Assembly: GCF_000479045.1 (NCBI RefSeq) | Contig: NZ_KI518060.1 | Coordinates: forward strand, 1-57,869 | Reading direction: 5' to 3' | DNA length: 57,869 nucleotides | Origin: Cetobacterium somerae ATCC BAA-474 | GTDB lineage: Bacteria > Fusobacteriota > Fusobacteriia > Fusobacteriales > Fusobacteriaceae | Part shown: in pieces, positions 1 to 7,902 of the stretch | Numbering within the stretch: position 1 is the stretch's first letter | Layout of the letters: every line of letters begins with the position of its first letter | Position numbers and translations under genes: made by a program | The notes under the pieces: model-generated | Told to the model about the DNA's origin: nothing | The model's input: the letters and a program-made list of their open reading frames with translations, nothing else | Database searches by the model: none

Positions 1-1
1 T

Positions 2-27
2 AAAATAGTTTCCTAGGAAACTATTTT
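2..27. terminator. Perfect 26-bp palindrome, probable terminator of an upstream gene
   Basis: The two 12-base arms around a central TA are exact reverse complements, and a T-rich stretch follows. It lies just before the promoter of the first gene, so it most likely ends transcription of a gene left of the window. A protein-binding palindrome is the alternative, because a hairpin here would have almost no loop unless the central bases stay unpaired. Confidence 0.5.
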
Positions 28-68
28 AATTTTACTATTTTTGGAAAAAAAATACAAGATAAATTTAT

Positions 69-97
69 TTGAATTATTATATTTATCATTATATAAT
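69..97 (+). promoter_or_regulatory. Sigma70-type promoter of the polysaccharide genes
   Basis: A TTGAAT -35 box (69-74) and a TATAAT -10 box (92-97) are separated by exactly 17 bases. Start would fall near 104, leaving a short leader before the AGGAGG ribosome binding site at 120-125. It would drive the glycosyltransferase, pyruvyl transferase-like and flippase genes as one unit. Confidence 0.6.
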
Positions 98-129
98 TTA
101 AAACAAAATTAAGAATAATAGGAGGAAAA

Positions 130-1083
130 GTGTTAAGTGTTATAATTCCAGCTTATAATGTTGAAAAATATATTGAACGATGTGTAAACTCTGTTTTAAA
201 TCAATATTTAAAAAATATTGAAATTATAGTTATAGATGACGGATCAAAAGATAAAACATCAGATATTTGTTTAAAGATATCTGAAAATAATAAAAATATA
301 ATATATAAAAAAGTGCAAAATGGCGGGTGTAGTGCTGCTAGAAATTTAGGAGTTTCAATGGCTAAAGGAAAATATATAGCTTTTTTGGATTCTGATGATT
401 GGGTAGATTCAGATATGTATATAAATATGATAGAAGAAGCTGAAAAAAATCAAGCAGATATTGTAATATGTGGATTTAAGAAATTAGATGAAAATAAAAA
501 TCTTCTTTCAACAGTTAAAATTCCTAAAAGAAATAATAAAAATGAGTATATAGATTGTACTACAGAGTGGTTTGCATCACCATGTAATAAAATTTATAAA
601 AGAGATTTATTAGAAAAAAATAATATTAGATTTTTATTAAATATCTATACTGGTGAGGATATGTTTTTTAATTTTATAAGTTTTTTTTATAGTAAAAATA
701 TTATTTCTTTAGATGAACCATATTATAATTATTTTATGAACCAAAATTCAGTTTCAAATAATTATAAAAATAGAACAGATATTTATATTGTCATAAGAGA
801 ATTAATATCTTTTTATAAAAGAAATGGGGTATATAAAGAAAATATAAATAAAATTAGGGAATGCTTTAAATATCATGGTATAATGTATCCCTTTGATGTA
901 CTTCAAAAATTGAGTGAAAATAAAGTTGAAAATTGGAAAAGGTTTTATATAAAGATAAAAGAAGAAATAAATAGATTAAAAGAAATAGAAACTATAGATA
1001 TAAAAATATATTACTATTATAGAATTTTTAGATTAAAAATGATGTGGCTTAAGCGATTTAAAAAAATGCTAATAGAAAAATAG
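130..1083 (+). CDS. Family 2 glycosyltransferase
   Basis: A 317-residue glycosyltransferase with a GT-A fold N-terminus: the SVIIPAYN strand near residue 3, the VIDDGSKD nucleotide-binding segment near residue 35 and the FLDSDDW metal-binding motif near residue 87. This family transfers a sugar from a nucleotide-sugar donor onto a growing surface glycan at the cytoplasmic membrane. The donor and acceptor cannot be read from the sequence. The start is GTG, chosen because AGGAGG lies a few bases upstream. A pyruvyl transferase-like gene and a flippase follow at once, so it probably helps build an exported polysaccharide (LPS O-chain or capsule). Its base composition is even more AT-rich than that of the housekeeping genes downstream, which is common in variable surface loci. 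Confidence 0.85.
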   Translation: MLSVIIPAYNVEKYIERCVNSVLNQYLKNIEIIVIDDGSKDKTSDICLKISENNKNIIYKKVQNGGCSAARNLGVSMAKGKYIAFLDSDDWVDSDMYINMIEEAEKNQADIVICGFKKLDENKNLLSTVKIPKRNNKNEYIDCTTEWFASPCNKIYKRDLLEKNNIRFLLNIYTGEDMFFNFISFFYSKNIISLDEPYYNYFMNQNSVSNNYKNRTDIYIVIRELISFYKRNGVYKENINKIRECFKYHGIMYPFDVLQKLSENKVENWKRFYIKIKEEINRLKEIETIDIKIYYYYRIFRLKMMWLKRFKKMLIEK

Positions 1084-1094
1084 GGTGAGGGACA

Positions 1095-2180
1095 GTGAAA
1101 AAAATATTAATAAAGGCGTATGCACAACTAAATTTAGGAGATGATCTTTTTATAAAAATGCTTTGTGAAAGATATAAAGATACAGAGTTTTATCTTTTTG
1201 CTACTCCTGAATATGAAAATTTAAAAGGGATTGAAACAAATAATTTAAAGATTTTATATAATAATACTTTTGCAAAAAAGATATTATTTCGTTTAGGAAG
1301 AAAATTTGGAGTATATAATATATTAGAGGATTTAAAAGCAAAAGAGTTAGATGGTGTTGTTAATATAGGAGGATCAATTTTTATAGAAAATGATTTTTCA
1401 AAAGAGGACTTTAAAATAAGAGAAAGAAACTTGGAATTTGGAAAAAACTATTTTATTTTAGGAGCAAATTTTGGTCCTTATAAAAGTGAAGCATTTAAAA
1501 GTATGTATCATGATTTTTTCAAAAAATGTAAGGATGTATGTTTTAGAGAAAGGTATTCATATGAGCTTTTTAAAGATTTAGAAAATGTAAGATTTGGAAA
1601 AGATATAGTCTTTAGTCTAAAGCAAGAGACTGTAGCAAAAGAAGATTATGTTTTATTTTCTATAATTTTACCATCAGCAAGGCCAGGTTTTTCTGGAATA
1701 GAGTCAGAGTATTTTAATAGATTGAAAACATTAACTTTAGATATTATAAAAAGTGGAAAAAAAGTTAAATTTATGTCCTTTTGTCAAGGTGAAAAAGACG
1801 AAGAAGCTATAAAAAAATTACTAAATATGATACCAAATGAGCAACATAAATATATTTCTAAATATTTTTATAGAGGAGATATGAATGAAGCATTGGAAAT
1901 ATTAAATAAAGCTGATAGTATTGTAGCTACAAGATTTCATGCAATGATATTAGGATTTGTTCTTAAAAAAACTGTATTTCCAATAGCGTATAGCAAAAAA
2001 ATGACAAATGTTTTAGAAGATTTAGAGTTTAAGCAAAATTATGCTTCTTTAGAAAATTTACAAGGTTTAAATTTTGAAAAATTTAAAGAGAATGAGGCAC
2101 TATCTCCAAACACACTTATAAGAGCAGCTCAGGATGGGGAGAGGCATTTTTTAAAATTAGATGATTTTTTAAGCGAATAG
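1095..2180 (+). CDS. Polysaccharide pyruvyl transferase family protein
   Basis: A 361-residue protein with the family's opening pattern (a glycine/asparagine-rich NLGDD segment near residue 14) and the late TRFHAMILGF segment near residue 279, typical of polysaccharide pyruvyl transferases (CsaB/WcaK type, Pfam PS_pyruv_trans). Members usually add pyruvate ketals from phosphoenolpyruvate to sugars of surface polymers. Some relatives act as other transferases, so the exact reaction is uncertain. The start is GTG with a GGGTGAGG ribosome binding site. It sits 11 bases after the glycosyltransferase and 8 bases before the flippase, which indicates one operon for an exported glycan. Confidence 0.75.
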   Translation: MKKILIKAYAQLNLGDDLFIKMLCERYKDTEFYLFATPEYENLKGIETNNLKILYNNTFAKKILFRLGRKFGVYNILEDLKAKELDGVVNIGGSIFIENDFSKEDFKIRERNLEFGKNYFILGANFGPYKSEAFKSMYHDFFKKCKDVCFRERYSYELFKDLENVRFGKDIVFSLKQETVAKEDYVLFSIILPSARPGFSGIESEYFNRLKTLTLDIIKSGKKVKFMSFCQGEKDEEAIKKLLNMIPNEQHKYISKYFYRGDMNEALEILNKADSIVATRFHAMILGFVLKKTVFPIAYSKKMTNVLEDLEFKQNYASLENLQGLNFEKFKENEALSPNTLIRAAQDGERHFLKLDDFLSE

Positions 2181-2188
2181 AGGTTGAT

Positions 2189-3682
2189 ATGGCTAGAAAT
2201 GAACTAAAAATAGGAACGGCTCTTTCAATGATGACAATAATTACAAGTTCGGTTATTCAGATTTTATATACGCCTTTATATATGAAGTATTTAGGGCCAG
2301 GAGATTACGGAATAAACTCATTGGTTCAATCAATAATGGGATATATATCTATTTTGAACTTAGGATTAGGGAATACAATGCTAAGATATACAACAAGATA
2401 CAGAGCTGAAGGAAAAATAGAGGAAGAAAAATCTTTAAACGGAATGTTTTTAGTAATTTTTTCTATTTTAATGACGATAGCTTTTATTATAGGAGTATAC
2501 ATTTATATAAATATTGGGAAATTTTTTGGAGAAAGATTTACTTTGGTAGAACTTGAAAAAACAAAAGCGGTATTTATAATATTAGCCTTAAATGTAATTA
2601 TATCTTTTCCAATGGGTATTTTTTCTACTAATATAACATCTAGAGAAAAGTTTATATATCAAAGGGGAGTAAAACTTATAACGATTATACTAAATCCTAT
2701 TGTCGGAGCAATTTTAATGATAAATGGTTTTGGTTTAATAGCAGTAACTGTTTCAACCGTATGTTTTGCAATATTATCTTATTTCTTTGATATGATTTAT
2801 GCTTTTAAATTAGGAATGAAAATAAAATTTTCTAAATTTAATAATGATATTTTAAAAGAGATATTTGTTTACTCATTTTTTATTTTTTTAAATGTATTAA
2901 TCGATCAAATTTATTGGGGAACGGATAGAGTTATAATAGGAAAGTATGTTGGAGTTCAAGGAATTGCAATATACTCTGTTGGAGCAATATTTAATACTCT
3001 TTATATGGGATTTGCATCAGCTGTTTCAGGTGTTTTATTTCCAAGAATAAATAGGTTAATAGTAGAAGAAAAGCACCAAGAAGTAGATGACATGTTCTTA
3101 AAAATTGGAAGATTACAATATATTCTTTTAGGATTAATTTCTTCAGGTTTTATATTATTTGGAAAAGATTTTATAACTTTGTGGGTTGGAAAAGAATATA
3201 TTGAAGCATATAACATAGCGTTATGGATAATGATACCATTAACAGTTCCCTTAATTCAAAGTACGGGTGTAAGTATAATGCAGGCTAAAAATATGCATCA
3301 ATTTAGATCAATAGTTTATTTTATAATAGCTATTTTAAATTTACTTCTTAGTATTATTTTTGTAAAAAAAGTTGGAGCAATAGGATGTGCAATAGCTACG
3401 GGAATTTCTTTTATTTTAGGACAAATAATAGTTATGAATATATATTATAAAGTTTCAGTAGGATTAGATATAGTTAAATTTTGGAAAAATATTATAAAAA
3501 TGTCAATACCAATGGGAATAGTAATGATATTTGGATATATTTTAAATTATTATTTAATAGAAATTAATTATTTAAATTTCTTGATAAAGATAGGACTTTA
3601 TACAATATCTTACGGAATATTACTTTGGTTTATGGGATTAAATAACTATGAAAAATCCCAAGTTTATATATGGAAAAAGTAA
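2189..3682 (+). CDS. Polysaccharide flippase (Wzx / MATE-like superfamily)
   Basis: A 497-residue integral membrane protein with about 12 to 14 hydrophobic segments along its length and charged cytoplasmic loops. The N-terminus (TALSMMTIITSSVIQILYTPLYMKYLG) fits the oligosaccharide/polysaccharide export family. Such proteins flip undecaprenyl-linked repeat units across the cytoplasmic membrane. Together with the two preceding genes it forms a small surface-glycan operon, and the hairpin right after its stop ends the transcript. There is no polymerase or ligase in the window; the rest of the locus is presumably to the left or elsewhere. Confidence 0.8.
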   Translation: MARNELKIGTALSMMTIITSSVIQILYTPLYMKYLGPGDYGINSLVQSIMGYISILNLGLGNTMLRYTTRYRAEGKIEEEKSLNGMFLVIFSILMTIAFIIGVYIYINIGKFFGERFTLVELEKTKAVFIILALNVIISFPMGIFSTNITSREKFIYQRGVKLITIILNPIVGAILMINGFGLIAVTVSTVCFAILSYFFDMIYAFKLGMKIKFSKFNNDILKEIFVYSFFIFLNVLIDQIYWGTDRVIIGKYVGVQGIAIYSVGAIFNTLYMGFASAVSGVLFPRINRLIVEEKHQEVDDMFLKIGRLQYILLGLISSGFILFGKDFITLWVGKEYIEAYNIALWIMIPLTVPLIQSTGVSIMQAKNMHQFRSIVYFIIAILNLLLSIIFVKKVGAIGCAIATGISFILGQIIVMNIYYKVSVGLDIVKFWKNIIKMSIPMGIVMIFGYILNYYLIEINYLNFLIKIGLYTISYGILLWFMGLNNYEKSQVYIWKK

Positions 3683-3713
3683 AAAAGTGATGTAATTAAA
3701 CATCACTTTTTTT
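3681..3713. terminator. Bidirectional terminator between flippase and DUF308 gene
   Basis: A 12-bp stem (3681-3692 with 3701-3712) has an 8-base loop and A and T runs on its two sides, so it works in either direction. The minus-strand gene's stop codon lies inside the loop and stem, and the flippase stop lies at its left edge. Confidence 0.85.
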
Positions 3714-4244
3714 ATTGGTAATATATTCCTCTGTTAAAAAATGGATTCCTAAAAATAAGATATACCATCCAAAAACAATATAAACAGCTTTATCAGTTAG
3801 CAAAGGTAATACAATGATTAAAGAACCAAATAAAAAATGTAAAAGACCTTTTACAATAACTAAGATTTTTACTTTAGCTTTTGTATTCTCCCAAGATGTA
3901 AGTTTATTGTCTCTACCTAAAATTAAGATTAAACCCTTTAGGCAAAGAAGTCCACCAATATAACTTGTAAAAAACAATTGACTAGTAAAAGTGTTTAAAA
4001 GAATGATAGCTACAGATATAAGCTCGATTATTCCCTCACCTAGAACAAGCCCCCAATGAAAGTATGGATTTTTTCGATTTGTCATTGAATAGAAAACATG
4101 ATATATACCATTTAAAAATAAAACAGTACTTAAAATATACTCTATATTTTGATTGAAAAATCCCATATTGCTAATTCCAAGAGCTCCTATTAAAATGTAA
4201 AAAATTCCTAATGTTAAGAAAAATGATTTAAATTTTATTGCCAT
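3696..4244 (-). CDS. DUF308 / HdeD-like small membrane protein
   Basis: A 182-residue protein made almost entirely of hydrophobic helices, about six, arranged as repeated pairs (for example GIFYILIGALGI near the start and LLHFLFGSLIIVLPLL near residue 135). This repeated-helix pattern is typical of the DUF308/HdeD family, whose E. coli member is linked to acid resistance; biochemical roles are largely unknown. It is a single-gene unit transcribed away from the aminotransferase, with its own promoter at 4283-4311 and a GGAGAG ribosome binding site. Function here is not known. Confidence 0.6.
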   Translation of the reverse strand: MAIKFKSFFLTLGIFYILIGALGISNMGFFNQNIEYILSTVLFLNGIYHVFYSMTNRKNPYFHWGLVLGEGIIELISVAIILLNTFTSQLFFTSYIGGLLCLKGLILILGRDNKLTSWENTKAKVKILVIVKGLLHFLFGSLIIVLPLLTDKAVYIVFGWYILFLGIHFLTEEYITNKKSDV

Positions 4245-4282
4245 TATAAATTCTCTCCTTATAAAGAATAGTTATTGATTGA

Positions 4283-4311
4283 ATTATATCAGAGTTTAGA
4301 AAACACTTCAA
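4283..4311 (-). promoter_or_regulatory. Promoter of the DUF308 gene
   Basis: Read on the minus strand there is a TTGAAG -35 box (4311-4306), a 17-base spacer ending in TGA (extended -10), then TATAAT (4288-4283). It stands back to back with the aminotransferase promoter; the two -35 boxes are 11 bases apart. Confidence 0.65.
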
Positions 4312-4322
4312 TTAAAAAAAAC

Positions 4323-4351
4323 TTCACATAAATGCGATAGATTGATATAAT
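4323..4351 (+). promoter_or_regulatory. Promoter of the aminotransferase gene
   Basis: A TTCACA -35 box (4323-4328), a 17-base spacer and an extended TGA-TATAAT -10 box (4346-4351). It is divergent from the DUF308 promoter, and an AGGAGGG ribosome binding site follows at about 4370. Confidence 0.65.
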
Positions 4352-4379
4352 ATTAAAAAAGTTTTTTTAGGAGGGACAG

Positions 4380-5570
4380 ATGTTTTCAAAAAATATACAA
4401 AATTTAAAAACATCTCCAGTGAGAGAGTTAATACCATATTCAAAAAAGGCTAAGGATGCTGGTGTAGATATAATACATTTAAATATAGGTCAACCAGATT
4501 TAGAAACTCCAAAGGAGTTCTTTGAAGCAATAGAGAATTTTGGAGAGAGAACAATAGCTTATTCGGACTCATCAGGGAGAAAAGAGTTAATAGACTCAAT
4601 AAAAAAATACTATAATAATTTAGGAATAAATTATGAAAATGATGAGATATTAATAACCGCAGGTGGAAGTGAAGCATTATTATTTACACTAATGACACTT
4701 TTTAATGCAGGTGAAGAAGTTTTAATTCCTGAACCATATTATGCAAATTATAACAGTTTTTTTGCTATGTTAGGAATTAAGGTTGTGGGAATTCCTACAA
4801 AATTTGAGGAAAACTTCAAACTTCCAGAAAAAAGTGTAATTGAAAATTTAATTACAGAAAAAACAAAAGCTATAATGTTTTCAAATCCGGGAAATCCTAC
4901 AGGATCAGTTTACTCGAAAGACGAGCTTTTAATGTTAAATGAAATATCAAAAGATAGAAATTTATTTTTAATAAGTGATGAAGTTTACAGAGAATTTATT
5001 TATGATGGAAAGGATACAGTTAGTTGTGGAACTTTCGTAGATAATTTAGATAGAATAATACTTATAGATTCTATTTCAAAAAGATTTTCAACATGTGGTG
5101 CAAGAGTTGGAACAATATTAAATAAAAATAAAGAGTTTATGTCTTATATTTTAAAGTTATGTCAATCAAGACTATCAATATCAACTCTTGATATGGTTGG
5201 AGCAGAAGCATTATATAGATGTATGGGTAAAGATTACTACGAAGCTGTTAATAAAAAATATATGGAAAGAAGAGATTTCTTATATGAAGGATTAAATAAA
5301 ATAGATGGAGTAGTATTAAATAAGCCAGAAGGAGCGTTTTATTGTATCGTTGAACTTCCTGTAAAAGATGCAACAGATTTTTCTAAGTGGTTATTAGGAG
5401 AGTTTTCATATGACAATTCAACAGTTATGTTAGCACCAGCAAAAGGTTTCTATCAAAATGAAGAGTTAGGATTAAATAAAATTAGAATATCTTATGCTTT
5501 AGAATTAGATAGATTGGAAAAAGCGATAAAAATAATAGATTTAGGATTAAAAAAATATAATAATAAATAA
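4380..5570 (+). CDS. Pyridoxal-phosphate aminotransferase, class I/II (aspartate aminotransferase-like)
   Basis: A 396-residue fold-type I aminotransferase. Visible signatures are NIGQPD near residue 35, the cofactor loop AGGSEAL (94-100), the substrate/cofactor motif SNPGNPTG (168-175), SDEVYREF (199-206) and the Schiff-base lysine K234 in SISKRFSTCGARVG. The length is normal. It transfers amino groups between an amino acid and a 2-oxo acid in the cytoplasm. Aspartate or an aromatic/neutral amino acid are both possible substrates, and the sequence alone does not settle which. It is a single-gene unit with its own promoter and terminator. Confidence 0.85.
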   Translation: MFSKNIQNLKTSPVRELIPYSKKAKDAGVDIIHLNIGQPDLETPKEFFEAIENFGERTIAYSDSSGRKELIDSIKKYYNNLGINYENDEILITAGGSEALLFTLMTLFNAGEEVLIPEPYYANYNSFFAMLGIKVVGIPTKFEENFKLPEKSVIENLITEKTKAIMFSNPGNPTGSVYSKDELLMLNEISKDRNLFLISDEVYREFIYDGKDTVSCGTFVDNLDRIILIDSISKRFSTCGARVGTILNKNKEFMSYILKLCQSRLSISTLDMVGAEALYRCMGKDYYEAVNKKYMERRDFLYEGLNKIDGVVLNKPEGAFYCIVELPVKDATDFSKWLLGEFSYDNSTVMLAPAKGFYQNEELGLNKIRISYALELDRLEKAIKIIDLGLKKYNNK

Positions 5571-5571
5571 A

Positions 5572-5603
5572 AAAACGCTAGGATTCTAGCGTTTTATTTT
5601 TTT
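5572..5603. terminator. Bidirectional terminator between aminotransferase and ruvC
   Basis: A 10-bp stem (5572-5581 with 5586-5595) closes a GATT loop with an A run on one side and T runs on the other. It serves both convergent genes, and the ruvC stop codon overlaps its right arm. Confidence 0.85.
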
Positions 5604-6169
5604 AATAGAAGTTCTCTAAACTCTTTAGCAGTCATTCGATTACTTTTAATCTCTTTTTCTATTTTTATAGGAGCGGCTACTTTAGGAGTATATAAAGAGT
5701 TTGTAAGAGAGTTAATATGTGTAATAGCTACAGCAATAGCATCAGCAGCATCATCAGGTTTAGGAATCTCTTCTAGCTTTAAGATTTTTTGAACCATAAG
5801 TTGTACTTGTTTTTTATCTGCTTTACCATAACCAGTAATACCCATTTTAACTTGAAGTGGTGTATAACTCTCTATTTGCAAATTATTTTTTTTTCCAGCT
5901 AGGATTATAACACCTCTAGCTTGTCCAACGCTAATAACTGTTTTATTATTTTTAAAAAAGAAAAGTTCCTCAACAGCCATGAATTGTGGAGCATAAAAAT
6001 CTATAATCTCTTCAAGTTCATTAAAAATTTGTAAAAGTCTATCTTCCATAGGAAGATTTTTATCTGTGAAAACACATCCGTATTTTATTAAATTAATTTT
6101 ATTTTCTTTATAATCTACAATTGAATATCCAACGATTGCAGTACCTGGGTCAATACCTAAAATTCTCAA
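5594..6169 (-). CDS. ruvC: Holliday junction resolvase RuvC
   Basis: RuvC cuts four-way DNA junctions symmetrically after RuvAB branch migration. The protein opens with RILGIDPG, carrying the first catalytic aspartate, has VEELFF (second acidic residue) near residue 66, and ends the active site with PDDAADAIAVAITH near residue 140. I take TTG at 6169 as the start (191 residues). It gives the family-typical MRILGIDPG beginning and has AGGTGA five bases upstream. A GTG three codons earlier would overlap that ribosome binding site. RuvA is in this window at 42 kb; ruvB is not seen. Confidence 0.92.
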   Translation of the reverse strand: MRILGIDPGTAIVGYSIVDYKENKINLIKYGCVFTDKNLPMEDRLLQIFNELEEIIDFYAPQFMAVEELFFFKNNKTVISVGQARGVIILAGKKNNLQIESYTPLQVKMGITGYGKADKKQVQLMVQKILKLEEIPKPDDAADAIAVAITHINSLTNSLYTPKVAAPIKIEKEIKSNRMTAKEFRELLLKK

Positions 6170-6242
6170 AAAAATCACCTCTAAAATAGTTTAGCATGAG
6201 ATAAGAAAAAAAACTAGGAGATGTATATAAGTTTAAAAATTA

Positions 6243-6251
6243 TGGTATAAT
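6243..6251 (+). promoter_or_regulatory. Extended -10 promoter element before the heptose adenylyltransferase
   Basis: TGG-TATAAT is a full extended -10 element; the sequence 17 bases upstream is a poor -35 match. Transcription would begin near 6258, about 30 bases before the start codon, and could serve the following run of genes to tsaB. Confidence 0.5.
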
Positions 6252-6288
6252 AGAAAACATAAAAAGGTAGCATAATAGGAGAGTATAT

Positions 6289-6750
6289 ATGATTTTAAAA
6301 AGAGCTATGGCAGCGCAAATAATAGAAGAGTTAAAGATGCAAAATAAAAAAGTAGTTTTTACAAATGGGTGTTTTGACATTCTACATGTAGGACATTTAA
6401 CATATTTAAATGAGGCTAAAAGACAAGGGGATATACTTGTTGTTGGAGTAAATTCAGATGCGTCTGTAAAAAGATTAAAAGGTGAAAGTAGACCAATTAA
6501 TAGTGAAGTAGATAGAGCTGAAATGCTTTGTGGTTTAAAAGCTGTAGATTATACAGTTATATTTGAAGAAGATACTCCTTGTGAGTTATTAGATGAATTA
6601 AAACCTTCAATTCATGTAAAAGGAGGAGATTATACAAAAGATGATCTTCCAGAGACAAAAATTGTAGAGAAAAATGGTGGAGAAGTTAGAATTTTAGGAT
6701 TTGTAGAGGGGAAGTCTACAACGAACATAGTTAATAAGATACAAGGGTAG
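6289..6750 (+). CDS. rfaE2: D-glycero-beta-D-manno-heptose 1-phosphate adenylyltransferase (RfaE2/HldE C-terminal type)
   Basis: A 153-residue nucleotidyltransferase of the cytidylyltransferase superfamily. TNGCFDILHVGHLTYL (residues 25-40) carries the HxGH nucleotide-binding signature, and GVNSD, KGESRPI and the late FVEGKSTTNIV segment match the RfaE2/HldE adenylyltransferase domain. It would convert heptose 1-phosphate and ATP to ADP-heptose, the precursor of LPS core heptose. The kinase half (HldE N-terminus) is not fused to it and is not in the window. The gene sits 7 bases before tsaE, apparently co-transcribed. Its presence fits a diderm with heptose-containing LPS. Confidence 0.85.
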   Translation: MILKRAMAAQIIEELKMQNKKVVFTNGCFDILHVGHLTYLNEAKRQGDILVVGVNSDASVKRLKGESRPINSEVDRAEMLCGLKAVDYTVIFEEDTPCELLDELKPSIHVKGGDYTKDDLPETKIVEKNGGEVRILGFVEGKSTTNIVNKIQG

Positions 6751-6757
6751 GTGAATT

Positions 6758-7234
6758 ATGAAAAAAATATTAACATTTGATGAAATTAATATATTAGCTA
6801 AAAAACTAGCAGATTATGTTTCACCAAATACAGTAGTAGCTCTAATAGGTGATTTAGGAACAGGGAAAACAACGTTTACAAAAACTTTTGCAAAAGCTTT
6901 TGGGATAATGGACAATTTGAAAAGTCCGACATTTAACTATGTTTTAGAGTACTTGGATGGAAGATTACCTCTTTATCATTTTGATGTATATAGATTAGGA
7001 AGTCCAGAAGAGATTTATGAAATTGGTTATGAAGATTACATAAATAATGATGGAGTAGCTCTTATAGAGTGGGCAAATATAATTGAAAGTGAGTTGCCTA
7101 AAAAATATATAAAGATAGAGTTTGAATATGCTTTAGATAAAGAAGAGCAAGAGGTCAGAAGCGTTAGCTTAGAGTATATAGGAGATAAAGAAAAAGAGGA
7201 GGAGATGTTAAAATATGTTGATTTTAGCAATTGA
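6758..7234 (+). CDS. tsaE: tRNA t6A biosynthesis ATPase TsaE
   Basis: TsaE is the ATPase of the TsaB-TsaD-TsaE complex that attaches threonylcarbamoyl to A37 of ANN-decoding tRNAs. The Walker A motif GDLGTGKTTF lies at residues 31-40, followed by the family motifs SPTFNYVLEY and HFDVYRL near residues 57 and 73 and LIEWANII near residue 105. Length 158 is normal. Its last 20 bases overlap the start of tsaB, so the two proteins are probably translationally coupled. TsaD and TsaC are not in the window. Confidence 0.92.
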   Translation: MKKILTFDEINILAKKLADYVSPNTVVALIGDLGTGKTTFTKTFAKAFGIMDNLKSPTFNYVLEYLDGRLPLYHFDVYRLGSPEEIYEIGYEDYINNDGVALIEWANIIESELPKKYIKIEFEYALDKEEQEVRSVSLEYIGDKEKEEEMLKYVDFSN

Positions 7235-7886
7235 TACATCTACAAATATAGGAACAGTAGCTATTTATGATAATAAAAAAGGCGTTGTTGGAGAAATAAC
7301 TTTGAATGTAAAGCAAAACCACTCAGCAATAACAATGACAACAATAGATACATTATTTAATTTAACTGGGATAGATAAAAAAGAGATTGATAAAATTGCT
7401 GTAAGTACAGGGCCAGGTTCATTTACTGGAATAAGAATTGGAGTAGGGTTAGCTAAAGGCTTAGCATACGCTTTAAAAAAGCCAATTGCTGGAATAAATG
7501 AACTAGATTTACTTGCGAATACATATAATGGTGATAAAAAAGTTATAGCAATGTTAGATGCAAGAAAGGAAAGAGTATTCTCTGGAGTATATAAGAAAAA
7601 GAATGATGCCTTTATGTTAGATGGAGAATATATGGCTGAAGAACTAGAGAATATATTAAATATTGTGGATGAAGAAACTGTATTTGTTGGAGATGGAGCA
7701 TCTACATACGAAGATATAATAAGAGAAAAACTAGGAGATAAATGTATATTTATTAAAAAATCTTTAAATATATCTAGAGCTTCTTTATTAGCTGAATTAG
7801 CTGAAAATAAAGAGGATAATTTATTTACTCTTGAGCCATACTATGTAACAAAATCTCAAGCTGAAAGAGAAAAAGAAGGTAAATAA
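7215..7886 (+). CDS. tsaB: tRNA t6A biosynthesis subunit TsaB
   Basis: A 223-residue ASKHA-fold protein: LAIDTSTNIGTVAIYD at the start and the family hallmark STGPGSFTGIRIG near residue 63. TsaB has no catalytic activity of its own; it pairs with TsaD and recruits TsaE for t6A synthesis. The start codon is ATG within the 3' end of tsaE, with a GAGGAGATG ribosome binding site inside tsaE. Co-location of tsaE and tsaB is common in bacteria and supports both assignments. Confidence 0.92.
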   Translation: MLILAIDTSTNIGTVAIYDNKKGVVGEITLNVKQNHSAITMTTIDTLFNLTGIDKKEIDKIAVSTGPGSFTGIRIGVGLAKGLAYALKKPIAGINELDLLANTYNGDKKVIAMLDARKERVFSGVYKKKNDAFMLDGEYMAEELENILNIVDEETVFVGDGASTYEDIIREKLGDKCIFIKKSLNISRASLLAELAENKEDNLFTLEPYYVTKSQAEREKEGK

Positions 7887-7902
7887 ATATCGAGGTGGGC
7901 TT

